Of a stretch of 64,000 nucleotides of DNA, positions 18,244 through 27,618 are shown in pieces. This DNA comes from Novosphingobium lentum NBRC 107847. Lineage in GTDB: Bacteria > Pseudomonadota > Alphaproteobacteria > Sphingomonadales > Sphingomonadaceae. The notes below the pieces were generated by a model. That model made no database searches and was not told the origin of the DNA. It saw only the letters and a program-made list of their open reading frames with translations. The stretch covers positions 186,001 to 250,000 of the forward strand of contig NZ_BCTW01000002.1 in the NCBI RefSeq assembly GCF_001590965.1, given 5' to 3'. Each line of letters begins with the position of its first letter. Within the stretch, counting starts at the first letter, position 1. Made by a program: the position numbers and the translations under genes.

Positions 18244-18278
18244 GCAGGATAAAGGGCGGCGATGTGCGGTGCCCCCTT
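18244..18278 (-). other. Candidate oriT with P-type nic sequence
   Basis: On the minus strand TATCCTGC (18251 down to 18244) fits the IncP/Ti nic core ATCCTG|C, with the cut between 18245 and 18244. On the 5' side of nic, as in IncP, lies an imperfect inverted repeat, AAGGGGGC and GCCGCCCTT (18271-18278 and 18252-18260, plus coordinates), differing by one inserted base. It lies in the 256-base gap before the relaxase gene. Confidence 0.6.
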
Positions 18279-18408
18279 CGCCCGGTCGGTGCCTTGTTTC
18301 ACAAGGCTTTTTTGAGATGTTTTGCGATGTGCGCGGAAACTCCGCGATGTGCATGCTTCCTGAAAACCGGGGAATTCTGCGTCTCTGGCGCACATTGCAG
18401 TCAGGATC

Positions 18409-20142
18409 GTGAAACGAGACGACAGCGATTTTCGCGTCCGTCCTGGCCGCATCAGGTCGCGCGGCGACGAGCGATCACGTCCGGCCATTGTCCAGGCGCT
18501 CACCGCCGCCCAGCGAGCTGGCGGCATCGTGTCGACGAATGGAAAACTCAGCAGCTCGCGAAATTCTAAATTCGGCAGGGGTAGATCGGCCAGCCTTCGG
18601 GCTGGGCACAGGCTGGGCAGCAGCGCGCGCAGTGCAGTGATCAAGGCTCGTGTCGTCAGGCACGTCAGCGCGCCCTCGCTCGGTGCCCATCTCAAATATC
18701 TGCAACGGGACGGCGTTACGCGCGATGATGCGCCCGGCAAACTGTTCGGGCCGGATGGCGCCGAGATCGATCGCGACGCCTTTGCCGAACGCTGCCAGCA
18801 GGACCGGCATCATTTCCGCTTCATCGTCTCGCCCGACGACGCATTGGAGATGGCCGACCTGAGAGAGTTCACCGGAGCGCTCATGGCCCAGGTCGAGAAG
18901 GATCTCGGCACACGGCTTGACTGGGCGGCGATCGATCACTGGAACACCGAGCACCCGCATGTTCACATCATCGTGCGCGGCGTTGGCGGTGATGGGCAGA
19001 ACCTCGTCATCTCGCGCGATTACATCCGCGAAGGCTTGCGCGGCCGCGCTGGCGAACTGATCACCCGCGAGCTGGGGCCGAAGACCGAACTCGACATCAG
19101 GCGATCATTGGAACGGCAGGTGGAAGCGGAACGCTGGACGCAGATCGACCGCGACCTTGTCCGCCGCCAGCAGCGCCATGGCATGATCGACATGGCACCT
19201 GATCCTGACGTTCGCGCCGATGCAGATCACGCCCTGAAACTCGGGCGTCTGCGCAAGCTCGAGCGCCTGACTCTGGCCGAACAGGTCAAGCCCGGCCTTT
19301 GGGTCATCGCCGACAATGCCGAGCCCGCCCTGCGCGAACTTGGCATGCGCGGCGACATCATCAAGCGGATGCACCGTGCCATGCAGGAGCGTGGCATCGA
19401 GCGGGGCGTGTCGAGCTACTCCCTCGCTGGCGAAACTGCCCAGCCAATCGTCGGGCGCTTGGTCGAGCGCGGCCTCCATGACGAGCTGACCGGCTCTGCC
19501 TATGCGATCGTCGATGGGATCGATGGCCGGACGCATCACCTCACCTTGCCCGGTCTTGAGGAAACCGGCGACTGTCGGCCCGGCGCGATCGTTGAGCTGC
19601 GCCGGTTCGACGACCGGCGCGGCCGAGCCCGCATGGCATTGGCAGTCCGCTCCGATCTCGACATCACAGCCCAGATCGAGGCGCCCGGAGCAACCTGGCT
19701 CGACCGGCGCAATCTCGACCGGCAAAGAATCGACCTCGGCGGCGGTTTCGGTGCCGAGGTGGCGGGTGCAATGCAAGCCCGCGCAGAATATCTCGTTGGT
19801 CAAGGATTGGCCCGGCGCGATGGGCAACGCATCGTATTCGCGCGCAACTTACTCGACACGCTCAATCGGCGCGATCTCGACGCCGCCGGCGAGCGAATGG
19901 CGAAAGAGTTCGGGCATCCCTATGCCCCGGCGAAGTCCGGCGAATTCGTCGCCGGTTCCGTGCGGCGGCAGGTGCAACTTGCCTCAGGTCGCTTTGCCAT
20001 GATCGACAATGGTCTGGGCTTCGCGTTGGTCCCATGGACGCCGGCGCTCGACATCCGGCTTGGCAAACATGTCTCCGGTGTCATGCGCGGTGACGGCGGG
20101 GTGGACTGGTCGATGGGCAGGGGCCGTGGGCTCGGAATTTAG
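18409..20142 (+). CDS. Relaxase, VirD2-like with DUF3363 domain
   Basis: 577 residues. The N-terminal relaxase domain has HLKYLQRDGV (about 94-103; Tyr97 may be the nicking tyrosine) and the metal-binding HPHVHIIV (182-189). The long C-terminal part is the DUF3363 region, ending VDWSMGRGRGLGI as usual for this family. It starts at a GTG. The enzyme nicks oriT and stays bound to the 5' end for transfer through TraG and the Trb channel. In related elements traG follows closely; here 11.7 kb of defence genes lie between. Confidence 0.88.
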   Translation: MKRDDSDFRVRPGRIRSRGDERSRPAIVQALTAAQRAGGIVSTNGKLSSSRNSKFGRGRSASLRAGHRLGSSARSAVIKARVVRHVSAPSLGAHLKYLQRDGVTRDDAPGKLFGPDGAEIDRDAFAERCQQDRHHFRFIVSPDDALEMADLREFTGALMAQVEKDLGTRLDWAAIDHWNTEHPHVHIIVRGVGGDGQNLVISRDYIREGLRGRAGELITRELGPKTELDIRRSLERQVEAERWTQIDRDLVRRQQRHGMIDMAPDPDVRADADHALKLGRLRKLERLTLAEQVKPGLWVIADNAEPALRELGMRGDIIKRMHRAMQERGIERGVSSYSLAGETAQPIVGRLVERGLHDELTGSAYAIVDGIDGRTHHLTLPGLEETGDCRPGAIVELRRFDDRRGRARMALAVRSDLDITAQIEAPGATWLDRRNLDRQRIDLGGGFGAEVAGAMQARAEYLVGQGLARRDGQRIVFARNLLDTLNRRDLDAAGERMAKEFGHPYAPAKSGEFVAGSVRRQVQLASGRFAMIDNGLGFALVPWTPALDIRLGKHVSGVMRGDGGVDWSMGRGRGLGI

Positions 20143-20234
20143 CCGGCCAGCACGATGTTAACCTAGCCCGTCTGCTGGACAAATTGCGGCCTTCCGACCA
20201 TTGCTGTTCGCCAATTGAAACCGAAGCGAGACCG

Positions 20235-23003
20235 ATGAACGCAGTAGAGATCGAACAGGCTATTTCCGACCTCGCTGCCCAGCCTTTTGACCGGGCGGAG
20301 TTCCCGTTCGCGTTTCTGGAAGCCTTCGGAAACAAGGCGACGACGATCAAGAAATTGCGTTCCGGTGCTTCCAATGCGTCGGACGTTCCGGGCGGGCTGC
20401 TTCAGCGCAGCAACATCCATATCGCCACTTGCGACACCGGCACCGTCGACAACACCCTGAAGGCACTGCGCGACAGCCCGAAGACCGCTACCGCCAAGGC
20501 CAAGTTCATCCTCGCCACCGATGGCGATCAGTTCCAGGCGGAAGACCTTGCCAGCGGCGAGACGGTTTCCTGTGCCTATGCCGAGTTCCCCGATCACTTC
20601 GGCGTGTTCCTGCCGCTGGCGGGCATCACCACCGTCAAGCAGATCCGCGAAAGCACCTTCGACATCCGGGCGACGAGCCGCCTGAACAAGCTTTATGTCG
20701 AGCTGCTGAAGGACAATTCCGACTGGGCAAGCGCCGAGCGGCGGCCGGACATGAACCATTTCATGGCCCGGCTGATCTTCTGCTTCTTTGCGGAAGATAC
20801 CGACATCTTCCATGGCGAAGGCCTGTTCACCAGGACCGTCGAGCAGATCAGCGCGCGCGATTCATCGGACACGGCTCATGTGATCAGCGAAATCTTTCGT
20901 GCCATGGATACCAAGCTCGACGATCGTGCCGGCGCCAATATCCCGCGCTATGCTGGTGGCTTTCCCTATGTGAACGGCCAGCTGTTCTCAGGAAGCACGG
21001 AAACGCCGCGCTTTACCCGCATCGCGCGATCCTATCTGGTCCATATCGGCAATCTGAACTGGAAGAAGATCAACCCCGACATCTTCGGCAGCATGATCCA
21101 GGCCGTTGCCGACGATGAGGAGCGCGGCGCGCTCGGCATGCATTACACCAGCGTGCCCAACATCCTGAAAGTGCTGAACCCGCTCTTTCTCGATGATCTG
21201 CGCGCCAGTCTTGACGAGGCGTGCGACAATGGCCGCAAGCTGCTGAACCTGCGCCAGCGCATGGCGAAAATCAGGGTGTTCGATCCGGCCTGTGGATCGG
21301 GCAATTTCCTGGTCATCGCCTACAAGCAGATTCGCGAGATCGAGGCGGAGATCAACCGGCGGCGCGGGGAGCCGGACCGGCGCAGCGAAATTCCCCTCAC
21401 CAATTACCGGGGCATCGAACTGCGCGACTTTCCGGCGGAGATCGCACGCCTTGCCCTGATCATCGCCGAATTTCAGTGCGACGTGACCTATCGCGGGCAG
21501 CAGGAGGCGCTGCTCGAATTCCTGCCGCTCGACAGCCAGAACTGGATCACATGCGGTAATGCGCTGCAATACGATTGGCTGAAGCTATGCCCGCCGACCG
21601 GTACGGGTGTGAAACTTCAGGCCGATGACCTGTTCAAGACTGACCTGAATCAGGCCGAAATCGATTTTGAGAATGAAGGCGGCGAGACCTACATTTGCGG
21701 CAATCCACCGTATCTCGGTTCCACTTGGCAGTCAGCGGAGCAAAAGGCCGAACTTGAAGCTCTATTTGGTCACCGAACGAACAGCTGGAAGTCTCTCGAC
21801 TATGTCGCCGGATGGTTCATGAAGGCGGCCGACTACGGAACCCAGACAAATGCGGTGGCTGCTTTCGTGTCGACTAACAGCATCTGTCAGGGCCAGCAGG
21901 TTCCAATTCTCTGGCCACTGATCTTTCGCACCGGGCATGAAATTGCCTTTGCACACACGAACTTCAAATGGGCCAATCTCGCCAGTTATAACGCCGGCGT
22001 TACCGTCGTGATTGTTGGGATTTCGAACCATGCCGGCAAATATCGTCGGCTTTATGTCAGCGCGGAAGCCGATCAGACTGTTGTTAGGGAAGGTGAAAAT
22101 GTCAGCCCCTATTTGGTCTTGGGGCCGAATGTGATTGCAAACAAGTCAGCCAAGCCCCTCAATGGCGTTGATGAAATGACATTTGGCAGCAAACCGGTTG
22201 ACGGAGGGAATTTACTTCTCACTTGGGACGAAGTGTCCGAACTGCGCCTTGATCGCCACGAGCACGAGAAGTTCATTCGGCCAATTTTTGGTTCCGACGA
22301 GTTCATCAGCGGAAAGCGTAAGTTTTGTCTCTGGATAGATGACTGCGACGCACAAACGGCAGCCTCTCATCCGACAATCGGGCCGAGACTAGCTGCTGTC
22401 AGAGAAATGCGCCTTCAAAGCACAAAGCAGGCTACGCAAACTGGTGCGCAATGGCCTCACCGCTTCGACGAACGCCGTCAAACCGGTGAGGAGGCTGTCA
22501 TCGCCATAGCAGCCATTAGCTCGGAAAATCGAGAATATCTGCCCTGCGGGCTTTTGCCCAAAGGCACCATCATCACCAATAAATGCTTCGCGATCTTCGA
22601 TGCCCCTTTGTGGAACATGGCGCTCATCGCTTCTCGTCTGCATTGGGTGTGGATCGGCACGGTCTGTGTGCGCATGCGCACCGACTTCTCCTACTCCAAC
22701 ACGCTTGGCTGGAACACATTCCCTGTCCCCAAGCTGACCGAACAGAATAAAGCCGATCTCACTCGCTGTGCCGAGGACATCCTTCTTGCCCGCGAAGCGC
22801 ATTTCCCGGCGACCATCGCAGACCTCTATGAGGTAAAGGGCGGCGAAAGCAAAATGCCCGAAAACCTCCGCCACGCACATGAGCGCAATGACGAGGTGCT
22901 TGAGCGCATCTACATCGGTCGCCGCTTCAAGAACGACACCGAACGGCTCGAAAAACTGTTCGAACTCTACACAAAGATGACCGGCGCGAAGGTGGCGGCA
23001 TGA
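20235..23003 (+). CDS. MmeI-like N6-adenine DNA methyltransferase, nuclease motif not evident
   Basis: 922 residues. Residues 1-300 are the helical N-terminal region of the family, ending GMHYTS (301-306). The methyltransferase core follows with motif I FDPACGSGNF (349-358) and catalytic NPPY (490-493), and residues 500-900 should hold the target-recognition domain. I see no clear D-ExK nuclease site in the N-terminus, unlike true type IIL enzymes such as MmeI. Its helicase and GIY-YIG neighbours may supply cleavage. From about 21.69 to 22.74 kb base composition drops and codon use changes, as expected for an exchanged recognition domain. It probably marks self DNA and sets specificity. Confidence 0.85.
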   Translation: MNAVEIEQAISDLAAQPFDRAEFPFAFLEAFGNKATTIKKLRSGASNASDVPGGLLQRSNIHIATCDTGTVDNTLKALRDSPKTATAKAKFILATDGDQFQAEDLASGETVSCAYAEFPDHFGVFLPLAGITTVKQIRESTFDIRATSRLNKLYVELLKDNSDWASAERRPDMNHFMARLIFCFFAEDTDIFHGEGLFTRTVEQISARDSSDTAHVISEIFRAMDTKLDDRAGANIPRYAGGFPYVNGQLFSGSTETPRFTRIARSYLVHIGNLNWKKINPDIFGSMIQAVADDEERGALGMHYTSVPNILKVLNPLFLDDLRASLDEACDNGRKLLNLRQRMAKIRVFDPACGSGNFLVIAYKQIREIEAEINRRRGEPDRRSEIPLTNYRGIELRDFPAEIARLALIIAEFQCDVTYRGQQEALLEFLPLDSQNWITCGNALQYDWLKLCPPTGTGVKLQADDLFKTDLNQAEIDFENEGGETYICGNPPYLGSTWQSAEQKAELEALFGHRTNSWKSLDYVAGWFMKAADYGTQTNAVAAFVSTNSICQGQQVPILWPLIFRTGHEIAFAHTNFKWANLASYNAGVTVVIVGISNHAGKYRRLYVSAEADQTVVREGENVSPYLVLGPNVIANKSAKPLNGVDEMTFGSKPVDGGNLLLTWDEVSELRLDRHEHEKFIRPIFGSDEFISGKRKFCLWIDDCDAQTAASHPTIGPRLAAVREMRLQSTKQATQTGAQWPHRFDERRQTGEEAVIAIAAISSENREYLPCGLLPKGTIITNKCFAIFDAPLWNMALIASRLHWVWIGTVCVRMRTDFSYSNTLGWNTFPVPKLTEQNKADLTRCAEDILLAREAHFPATIADLYEVKGGESKMPENLRHAHERNDEVLERIYIGRRFKNDTERLEKLFELYTKMTGAKVAA

Positions 23004-23041
23004 GGGTGCGTCCGCCCGCCGATTCAGATAGGGATGGCACC

Positions 23042-25099
23042 ATGATTCCTGACAAGACCATCCCCGCTGTATCCTTCACCACCGCGCGCACCGGCGCGTC
23101 GGCGAAGTCGAATGAACTGGGCATGCGCCCGATGCAGTCGCGCGCCTATGACAAGCGCGGCGAGCAATACCTCCTCATCAAGTCGCCCCCGGCATCGGGC
23201 AAATCGCGCGCGCTGATGTTTGTCGCGCTGGATAAGCTGGCCAATCAGGGCGTGAAGCAGGCCATCATTTGCGTGCCGGAACGCTCGATCGGCGCCAGCT
23301 TTGGCAGCGAACCGTTGAGCAAATACGGCTTCTTCGCCGATTGGGAGGTCGCCCCGCAGTGGAACCTGTGCAACACGCCGGGTGCCGATGATCCCAAGGT
23401 CGCCAAGTCGAAGGTCAAGGCCGTCGCCGAGTTTCTGGCGAGCGATGCCAAGGTGCTGGTCTGCACCCATGCCACCTTCCGCTTCGCCTTTGACGAACTG
23501 GGCGTCGAGGCATTCGACAACCGTCTGGTGGCTATCGATGAATTCCACCATGTTTCCGCCGATGCCGGCAACCGCCTGGGCGCGCAGCTCGCCCAGCTGA
23601 TCGGGCGCAACAATGCACATATCGTCGCCATGACCGGCAGCTATTTCCGCGGCGACGCCATCCCCGTTCTGGCACCCGAGGACGAGTCGAAGTTCGAGAC
23701 CGTCACCTATACCTATTACGAACAGCTCAACGGCTATGAGCACCTGAAGGTGCTGGACATCGGCTACAGCTTCTACACCGGCCCCTACACAGACAAGATC
23801 TCGGCGCTGCTGGACCCGAAGGTGAAGACCATCGTCCATATCCCCTCGGTCAATTCCAGGGAGAGCCTGAAGGACAAGCACCGCGAAGCCGAAGACATCA
23901 TGCAGCACCTCGGCGAGTGGGAGGGCGTTGATCCCGTAACCGGCTTCCACCTGATCCGCACCATTGATGGCGACGTGATCCGTGTTGCCGATCTGGTCGA
24001 TGACGATCCGGTGAAGCGTGATCGAGTGGTAACAGCTCTGAAATCACCACAGGGGCGCGCGGACAAAGAATTTGTCGACGTAATCATCGCGCTGGGCATG
24101 GCGAAGGAAGGCTTCGACTGGATCTGGTGCGAACACGCGCTGACCGTCGGCTATCGCTCCAGCCTGACCGAAATCATCCAGATCATCGGCCGCGCCACCC
24201 GCGACGCGCCGGGCAAGACCCGCGCACGCTTCACCAACCTGATCGCGGAACCGGCGGCGGACGACCCGCAGGTGGTGGAGGCGATCAACGATTACCTGAA
24301 AGCCATCGCCGCCAGCCTGCTGATGGAACAGGTACTGGCGCCCCGTTTCGATTTCACGCCCAAGGACGCAGGCCCGAAGGAAGGCTTCGACTATGGCCCC
24401 GACGGCTATGTGGAAGGCAAGACCAATTTCGGCGTCAACGACCACGGCCAGATGCACTTCGAGATCAAAGGCCTGAAACTGCCCAAGAGCATCGAGGCGA
24501 CGCGCATCTGCCGGGAAGATTTGAACGAGGTGATCGCCGCCTTCGTGCAGGACAAATCCAATGTCGAGCGCGGCATGTTTGATCCCGAAGTTGTGCCCGA
24601 GGAGCTGACCCAGCTGCGCATGGGCAAGATCGTCCGCGACAAGTACCCCGAACTGAACGACGAGGATCAGGAATCCGTTCGCCAGCACGCCATCGCCGCA
24701 ATGACCGTGACACAGCAGGCAAAAGCCGCATTGATGGGTGATGGCGAGGAGTTGTCGGCGAGCACCGCTTTTATCGATGGTGTCCGCAAATTCGCGCTCA
24801 GCGTCACCGATCTGGACATCGACCTGATCGACAAGATCAATCCATTCAGCGCCACCTATGCAGTGCTTGCCAAGGCGATGGACGAAAAGACGCTGTTGCA
24901 GGTGCAGGCGGTGATCAATGCCAAGAAGGTCAACCTCAGCTACGACGAGGCGCGGGCGCTGGCCGAGCGTGCCCTGGAATTCAAGCGTGAGCGGGGCCGC
25001 CTGCCGTCGCTGACATCGCAGGATGCCTGGGAACGCCGGATGGCGGAGGGCGTCGCCTATCTCCAGCACCATGCCAGCAAGGCTGCTGCCGATGGCTGA
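23042..25099 (+). CDS. DEAD/DEAH-type helicase of a restriction-like operon
   Basis: 685 residues from the ATG giving MIPDKTIPAV. An upstream ATG at 23000, overlapping the methyltransferase stop, is the alternative start. Motifs: SPPASGKS (Walker A, 48-55), AIDEFHHV (motif II), MTGSY (motif III) and IIQIIGRATRD (motif VI), so both RecA lobes of a superfamily 2 motor are intact. A long helical C-terminal region ends with a helicase-associated-like RERGRLPSLTSQDAWERRM. It overlaps the GIY-YIG gene by eight bases. I expect an ATP-driven translocase working with the methyltransferase and nuclease, as in type I or type III restriction, but the subunit plan is different. Confidence 0.85.
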   Translation: MIPDKTIPAVSFTTARTGASAKSNELGMRPMQSRAYDKRGEQYLLIKSPPASGKSRALMFVALDKLANQGVKQAIICVPERSIGASFGSEPLSKYGFFADWEVAPQWNLCNTPGADDPKVAKSKVKAVAEFLASDAKVLVCTHATFRFAFDELGVEAFDNRLVAIDEFHHVSADAGNRLGAQLAQLIGRNNAHIVAMTGSYFRGDAIPVLAPEDESKFETVTYTYYEQLNGYEHLKVLDIGYSFYTGPYTDKISALLDPKVKTIVHIPSVNSRESLKDKHREAEDIMQHLGEWEGVDPVTGFHLIRTIDGDVIRVADLVDDDPVKRDRVVTALKSPQGRADKEFVDVIIALGMAKEGFDWIWCEHALTVGYRSSLTEIIQIIGRATRDAPGKTRARFTNLIAEPAADDPQVVEAINDYLKAIAASLLMEQVLAPRFDFTPKDAGPKEGFDYGPDGYVEGKTNFGVNDHGQMHFEIKGLKLPKSIEATRICREDLNEVIAAFVQDKSNVERGMFDPEVVPEELTQLRMGKIVRDKYPELNDEDQESVRQHAIAAMTVTQQAKAALMGDGEELSASTAFIDGVRKFALSVTDLDIDLIDKINPFSATYAVLAKAMDEKTLLQVQAVINAKKVNLSYDEARALAERALEFKRERGRLPSLTSQDAWERRMAEGVAYLQHHASKAAADG

Positions 25100-26282
25100 T
25101 CTGAGCGATCTTGAACTGCTGTCCGAGCTTGGCGTCGATACTGCGCCCGAAGTGAAGCGGGCGCTGACGCCCCGGCAGGAGCGGGTCATTGCCGGGTTCG
25201 AGGACATCCAGCGGTTTGTCGCCGAACATGGTCGCGCGCCCCAGCATGGTGATGACCGGGACATCTTCGAGCGCCTCTATGCCGTGCGCCTGGATCAGCT
25301 GCGCAAGCAGCCGGAATGCCGGGAAATCCTTGCTGACCTCGACAGTGACGGTCTGCTCGATGCATCGCCCGTTACCCAGGATGCCCCGACAGATCTGGCC
25401 GACGATGCCTTGCTGAAGGAGCTGGGCATCGAAGCCGATCCGGTCTCCGATATTTCCCAGCTGAGACACGTTACGTCACGAGCGGAAAAACGCGCCGCCG
25501 AGGAAATCGCCAACCGGGAGAAGTGCGAGGATTTCGAGGCGTTCAAGCCTTTGATCGAAGCTGTCCAGGCCGATCTGGCCAGTGGCGCGCGGGTGACCAA
25601 GCCGATAGTCCAGACCGAAGTGACACTGGCGGAAATCCACCCAGGCGGCTTCTTCATTGTCGGCGGTCAGCTGGCCTACATCGTCGATGCCACCGAGGAA
25701 TTCGTCACCCAGTACGAACGCAAGGATCGCCGCCTGCGCGTCATCTATGACAATGCGACCGAGAGCAACGTACTGGCTCGATCCTTCCAGAAGGCACTCT
25801 ACCGCGACGAAACGAGCCGCCGCATCACCGAGCTGTCAGCAGGCCCGCTCTTCGGAAATGCCGCCGAGGACGATGACCTGGGCAGCGGTACGATCTATGT
25901 CCTGCGCAGCCGTTCATCGCACCCCTATGTCGCCGAGCATCGGGAGCTGATCCACAAGATTGGCGTAACTGGGCAGGCTGTCGAAGCCCGCATTGCCAAC
26001 GCTGTGAACGACCCGACCTTCCTGCTGGCCGATGTCGACGTGGTCGCCACTTACAAGCTCTACAATATCAACCGGACAAGGCTGGAAGGCCTAATCCATC
26101 GGGCGCTGGCCGCAGCCCAGCTCGACCTCTCAGCCGATGATCGGTTCGGCAAGGCGGTCCAGCCCCGGGAGTGGTTTTTGGTGCCGTTCCCGATGATCGA
26201 CGAACTGGTCGACAAGATCAGCGACGGGACCATCACGCAATTCCGATATGATCCTGCCTGCGCTAATTTTGTGGAGATGTGA
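25092..26282 (+). CDS. GIY-YIG (T5orf172-type) nuclease of restriction-like operon
   Basis: 396 residues. The C-terminal 130 residues are a GIY-YIG fold: GTIYVLRS (266-273), HKIGVTG (288-294), a conserved Arg at 300 and the catalytic-type Glu in LEGLIH (332). The N-terminal 150 residues are helical, with a FVAEHGRAPQHGD segment resembling helicase-associated repeats and the end of the neighbouring helicase, perhaps for docking. The middle (175-250) is an all-beta-like region I do not recognise. Its start lies inside the helicase gene. It is the most likely DNA-cutting subunit of the operon; no nuclease activity is shown here. Confidence 0.8.
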   Translation: MADLSDLELLSELGVDTAPEVKRALTPRQERVIAGFEDIQRFVAEHGRAPQHGDDRDIFERLYAVRLDQLRKQPECREILADLDSDGLLDASPVTQDAPTDLADDALLKELGIEADPVSDISQLRHVTSRAEKRAAEEIANREKCEDFEAFKPLIEAVQADLASGARVTKPIVQTEVTLAEIHPGGFFIVGGQLAYIVDATEEFVTQYERKDRRLRVIYDNATESNVLARSFQKALYRDETSRRITELSAGPLFGNAAEDDDLGSGTIYVLRSRSSHPYVAEHRELIHKIGVTGQAVEARIANAVNDPTFLLADVDVVATYKLYNINRTRLEGLIHRALAAAQLDLSADDRFGKAVQPREWFLVPFPMIDELVDKISDGTITQFRYDPACANFVEM

Positions 26283-26339
26283 GAATCCAAAACGCGGCGA
26301 GTGTCCGTAGGCATTTGTAGACTCTCAGCAATGCATGAC

Positions 26340-26370
26340 AACGGAAGCTTTAACTTGGGCTACTTCCGTT
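26340..26370. terminator. Inverted repeat between convergent genes, possible terminator
   Basis: AACGGAAG (26340-26347) and CTTCCGTT (26363-26370) are exact inverted copies with a 15-base loop, at the meeting point of the GIY-YIG operon and the capP-like gene. No T-run follows on either strand, so it is a weak terminator candidate. It also touches the stop codon of the capP-like gene. Confidence 0.3.
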
Positions 26371-27289
26371 AACCGGGGTTTCCAAGGCTCCGTTGCATCA
26401 AATCAAACGTGTCATCTGTTGGTTCTTCGTCATCCTGATTTCGCCAAACGGCACGGCCAAGATGAAGTAGCGAGAGCGTGAAATCGTAGTGGTCAGATGC
26501 GAGGGCGATTTCTTCGCAAGACTCGGCGAACCATACATTTTCATCGTGTTCGATTGCATTTGCACCGGCAAGCAGTGAAGGGCGCGCGGCAAGTGACAGT
26601 TCCGGTATTGGAATTGGCGATCGCCCGACAGTCTTGAAGTAAGCACCGGTTCGCAGCGCTCGGTCACTGGAACGTGCCCAGAGGATGAAGCCGTCCCGGG
26701 AAACTACCAGTACCGACCGGCGCTCCGTATACTGCAGCCACCGCAAAGTCGCGGCAATCAGCGAGACATCATACCGCTTTGCGCAAGCCCCTATTTCTTC
26801 AAGGCTAGGTTTGGCCTTGGGGCCGATCTGCCGACGGAAGTCATCGAGGGGCATCAGTAGCCCTACGGCGAACTCATTCGCTTGCTGCTCCAGTTGGGCA
26901 TAATCGCTATCCCAACGCACCATATCCTGGTCGCCGCATTCGATTCCATCGGGATGGGACAGGCGATGGATAAGGTAGTGCCCGAATTCGTGTCCGAGCG
27001 TAAAATTTATGCGGCCCGCAGATTTGATGGAATCGTTATACACGATGCCCCAACCCTTCTTGGCTGCAGGAGCGCGATAAAGGGCGCCATCGAAACCAGG
27101 GAGAGTGGCCCCTTTCACCAGTGTGATCGGATCATCGGGAAAGCGCTGATGCGAGTACTCTTTTGCGACAAGGGTCACGTTGACGGGGAAGCGTTCCGGG
27201 GTGGTTCCGTACACGGCGTTGAGCATCTTCGTGATCGAATTCGCCCAACGAAGCGGCGACCATGGCAGTGTCACGAATCTTCGTCCCAT
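26369..27289 (-). CDS. capP: CapP-like ImmA/IrrE metallopeptidase
   Basis: 306 residues. The zinc peptidase motif HEFGH is at 100-104, followed by QQANEFA (third ligand Glu139), the ImmA/IrrE pattern. The C-terminal half (about 185-300) is a separate domain without known catalytic residues. It follows, and overlaps by 19 bases, the gene of a small XRE repressor; the pair reads away from a complete CBASS operon. That is the arrangement of CapH/CapP, where CapP cleaves CapH after DNA damage and releases CBASS expression. The CapP name rests on family and arrangement. As a generic ImmA/IrrE partner it could instead serve the restriction operon. Confidence 0.75.
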   Translation of the reverse strand: MGRRFVTLPWSPLRWANSITKMLNAVYGTTPERFPVNVTLVAKEYSHQRFPDDPITLVKGATLPGFDGALYRAPAAKKGWGIVYNDSIKSAGRINFTLGHEFGHYLIHRLSHPDGIECGDQDMVRWDSDYAQLEQQANEFAVGLLMPLDDFRRQIGPKAKPSLEEIGACAKRYDVSLIAATLRWLQYTERRSVLVVSRDGFILWARSSDRALRTGAYFKTVGRSPIPIPELSLAARPSLLAGANAIEHDENVWFAESCEEIALASDHYDFTLSLLHLGRAVWRNQDDEEPTDDTFDLMQRSLGNPG

Positions 27290-27594
27290 AGCTTAATGAT
27301 TTGCCGAACCTTCGCTTTGGTGTTCGAGTCCATCTTTCGGTACTGCCGATAGAAACGTGCGTCAGCTGCGTCTTCTTGCGTTACATCCTCGCCCTCATGG
27401 AGAAGAAATTCCAGAGTAGTCTCCAGCTGTTCGGCGATCTTTGTGAGCTTATCAGCCGAAGGCCTTGGGGGATTCTTGTTTTCAAGCTCCCAAATATAGC
27501 TCTTGCTCGAACCCGATAGCTCCGCCAGCTTATCGAGCGTCAATCCTTTGTCTTTCCGCAACTTGCGGATCTTATCTCCCAGCGTGTTGGCCAA
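27271..27594 (-). CDS. capH: CapH-like XRE repressor of the CBASS operon
   Basis: 107 residues if started at TTG 27594, which has AGGGAG eight bases upstream and gives MANTLGDKIRKLRKDKG. The upstream ATG at 27636 lacks a ribosome site and would lie inside the promoter. A Cro/CI helix-turn-helix (LTLDKLAELSGSSKSYIWELE, about 18-38) is followed by an acidic linker and a C-terminal helix, the size and layout of CapH. It is divergent from the DUF2188-CBASS operon and co-transcribed with a metallopeptidase. The paired repeats upstream are its likely binding sites. Confidence 0.75.
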   Translation of the reverse strand: MANTLGDKIRKLRKDKGLTLDKLAELSGSSKSYIWELENKNPPRPSADKLTKIAEQLETTLEFLLHEGEDVTQEDAADARFYRQYRKMDSNTKAKVRQIIKLWDEDS

Positions 27595-27618
27595 ATGGGT
27601 ATCTCCCTCTATAGACCG

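Noticed and set aside
18149..18412. 87-codon frame overlapping the oriT region
   Set aside because: No family, crosses the presumed nic site, and overlaps both flanking genes; the non-coding oriT reading explains the region better.
24044..25264. 406-codon open frame on the minus strand
   Set aside because: Antisense to the helicase and GIY-YIG genes, with no ribosome site and no recognisable protein.
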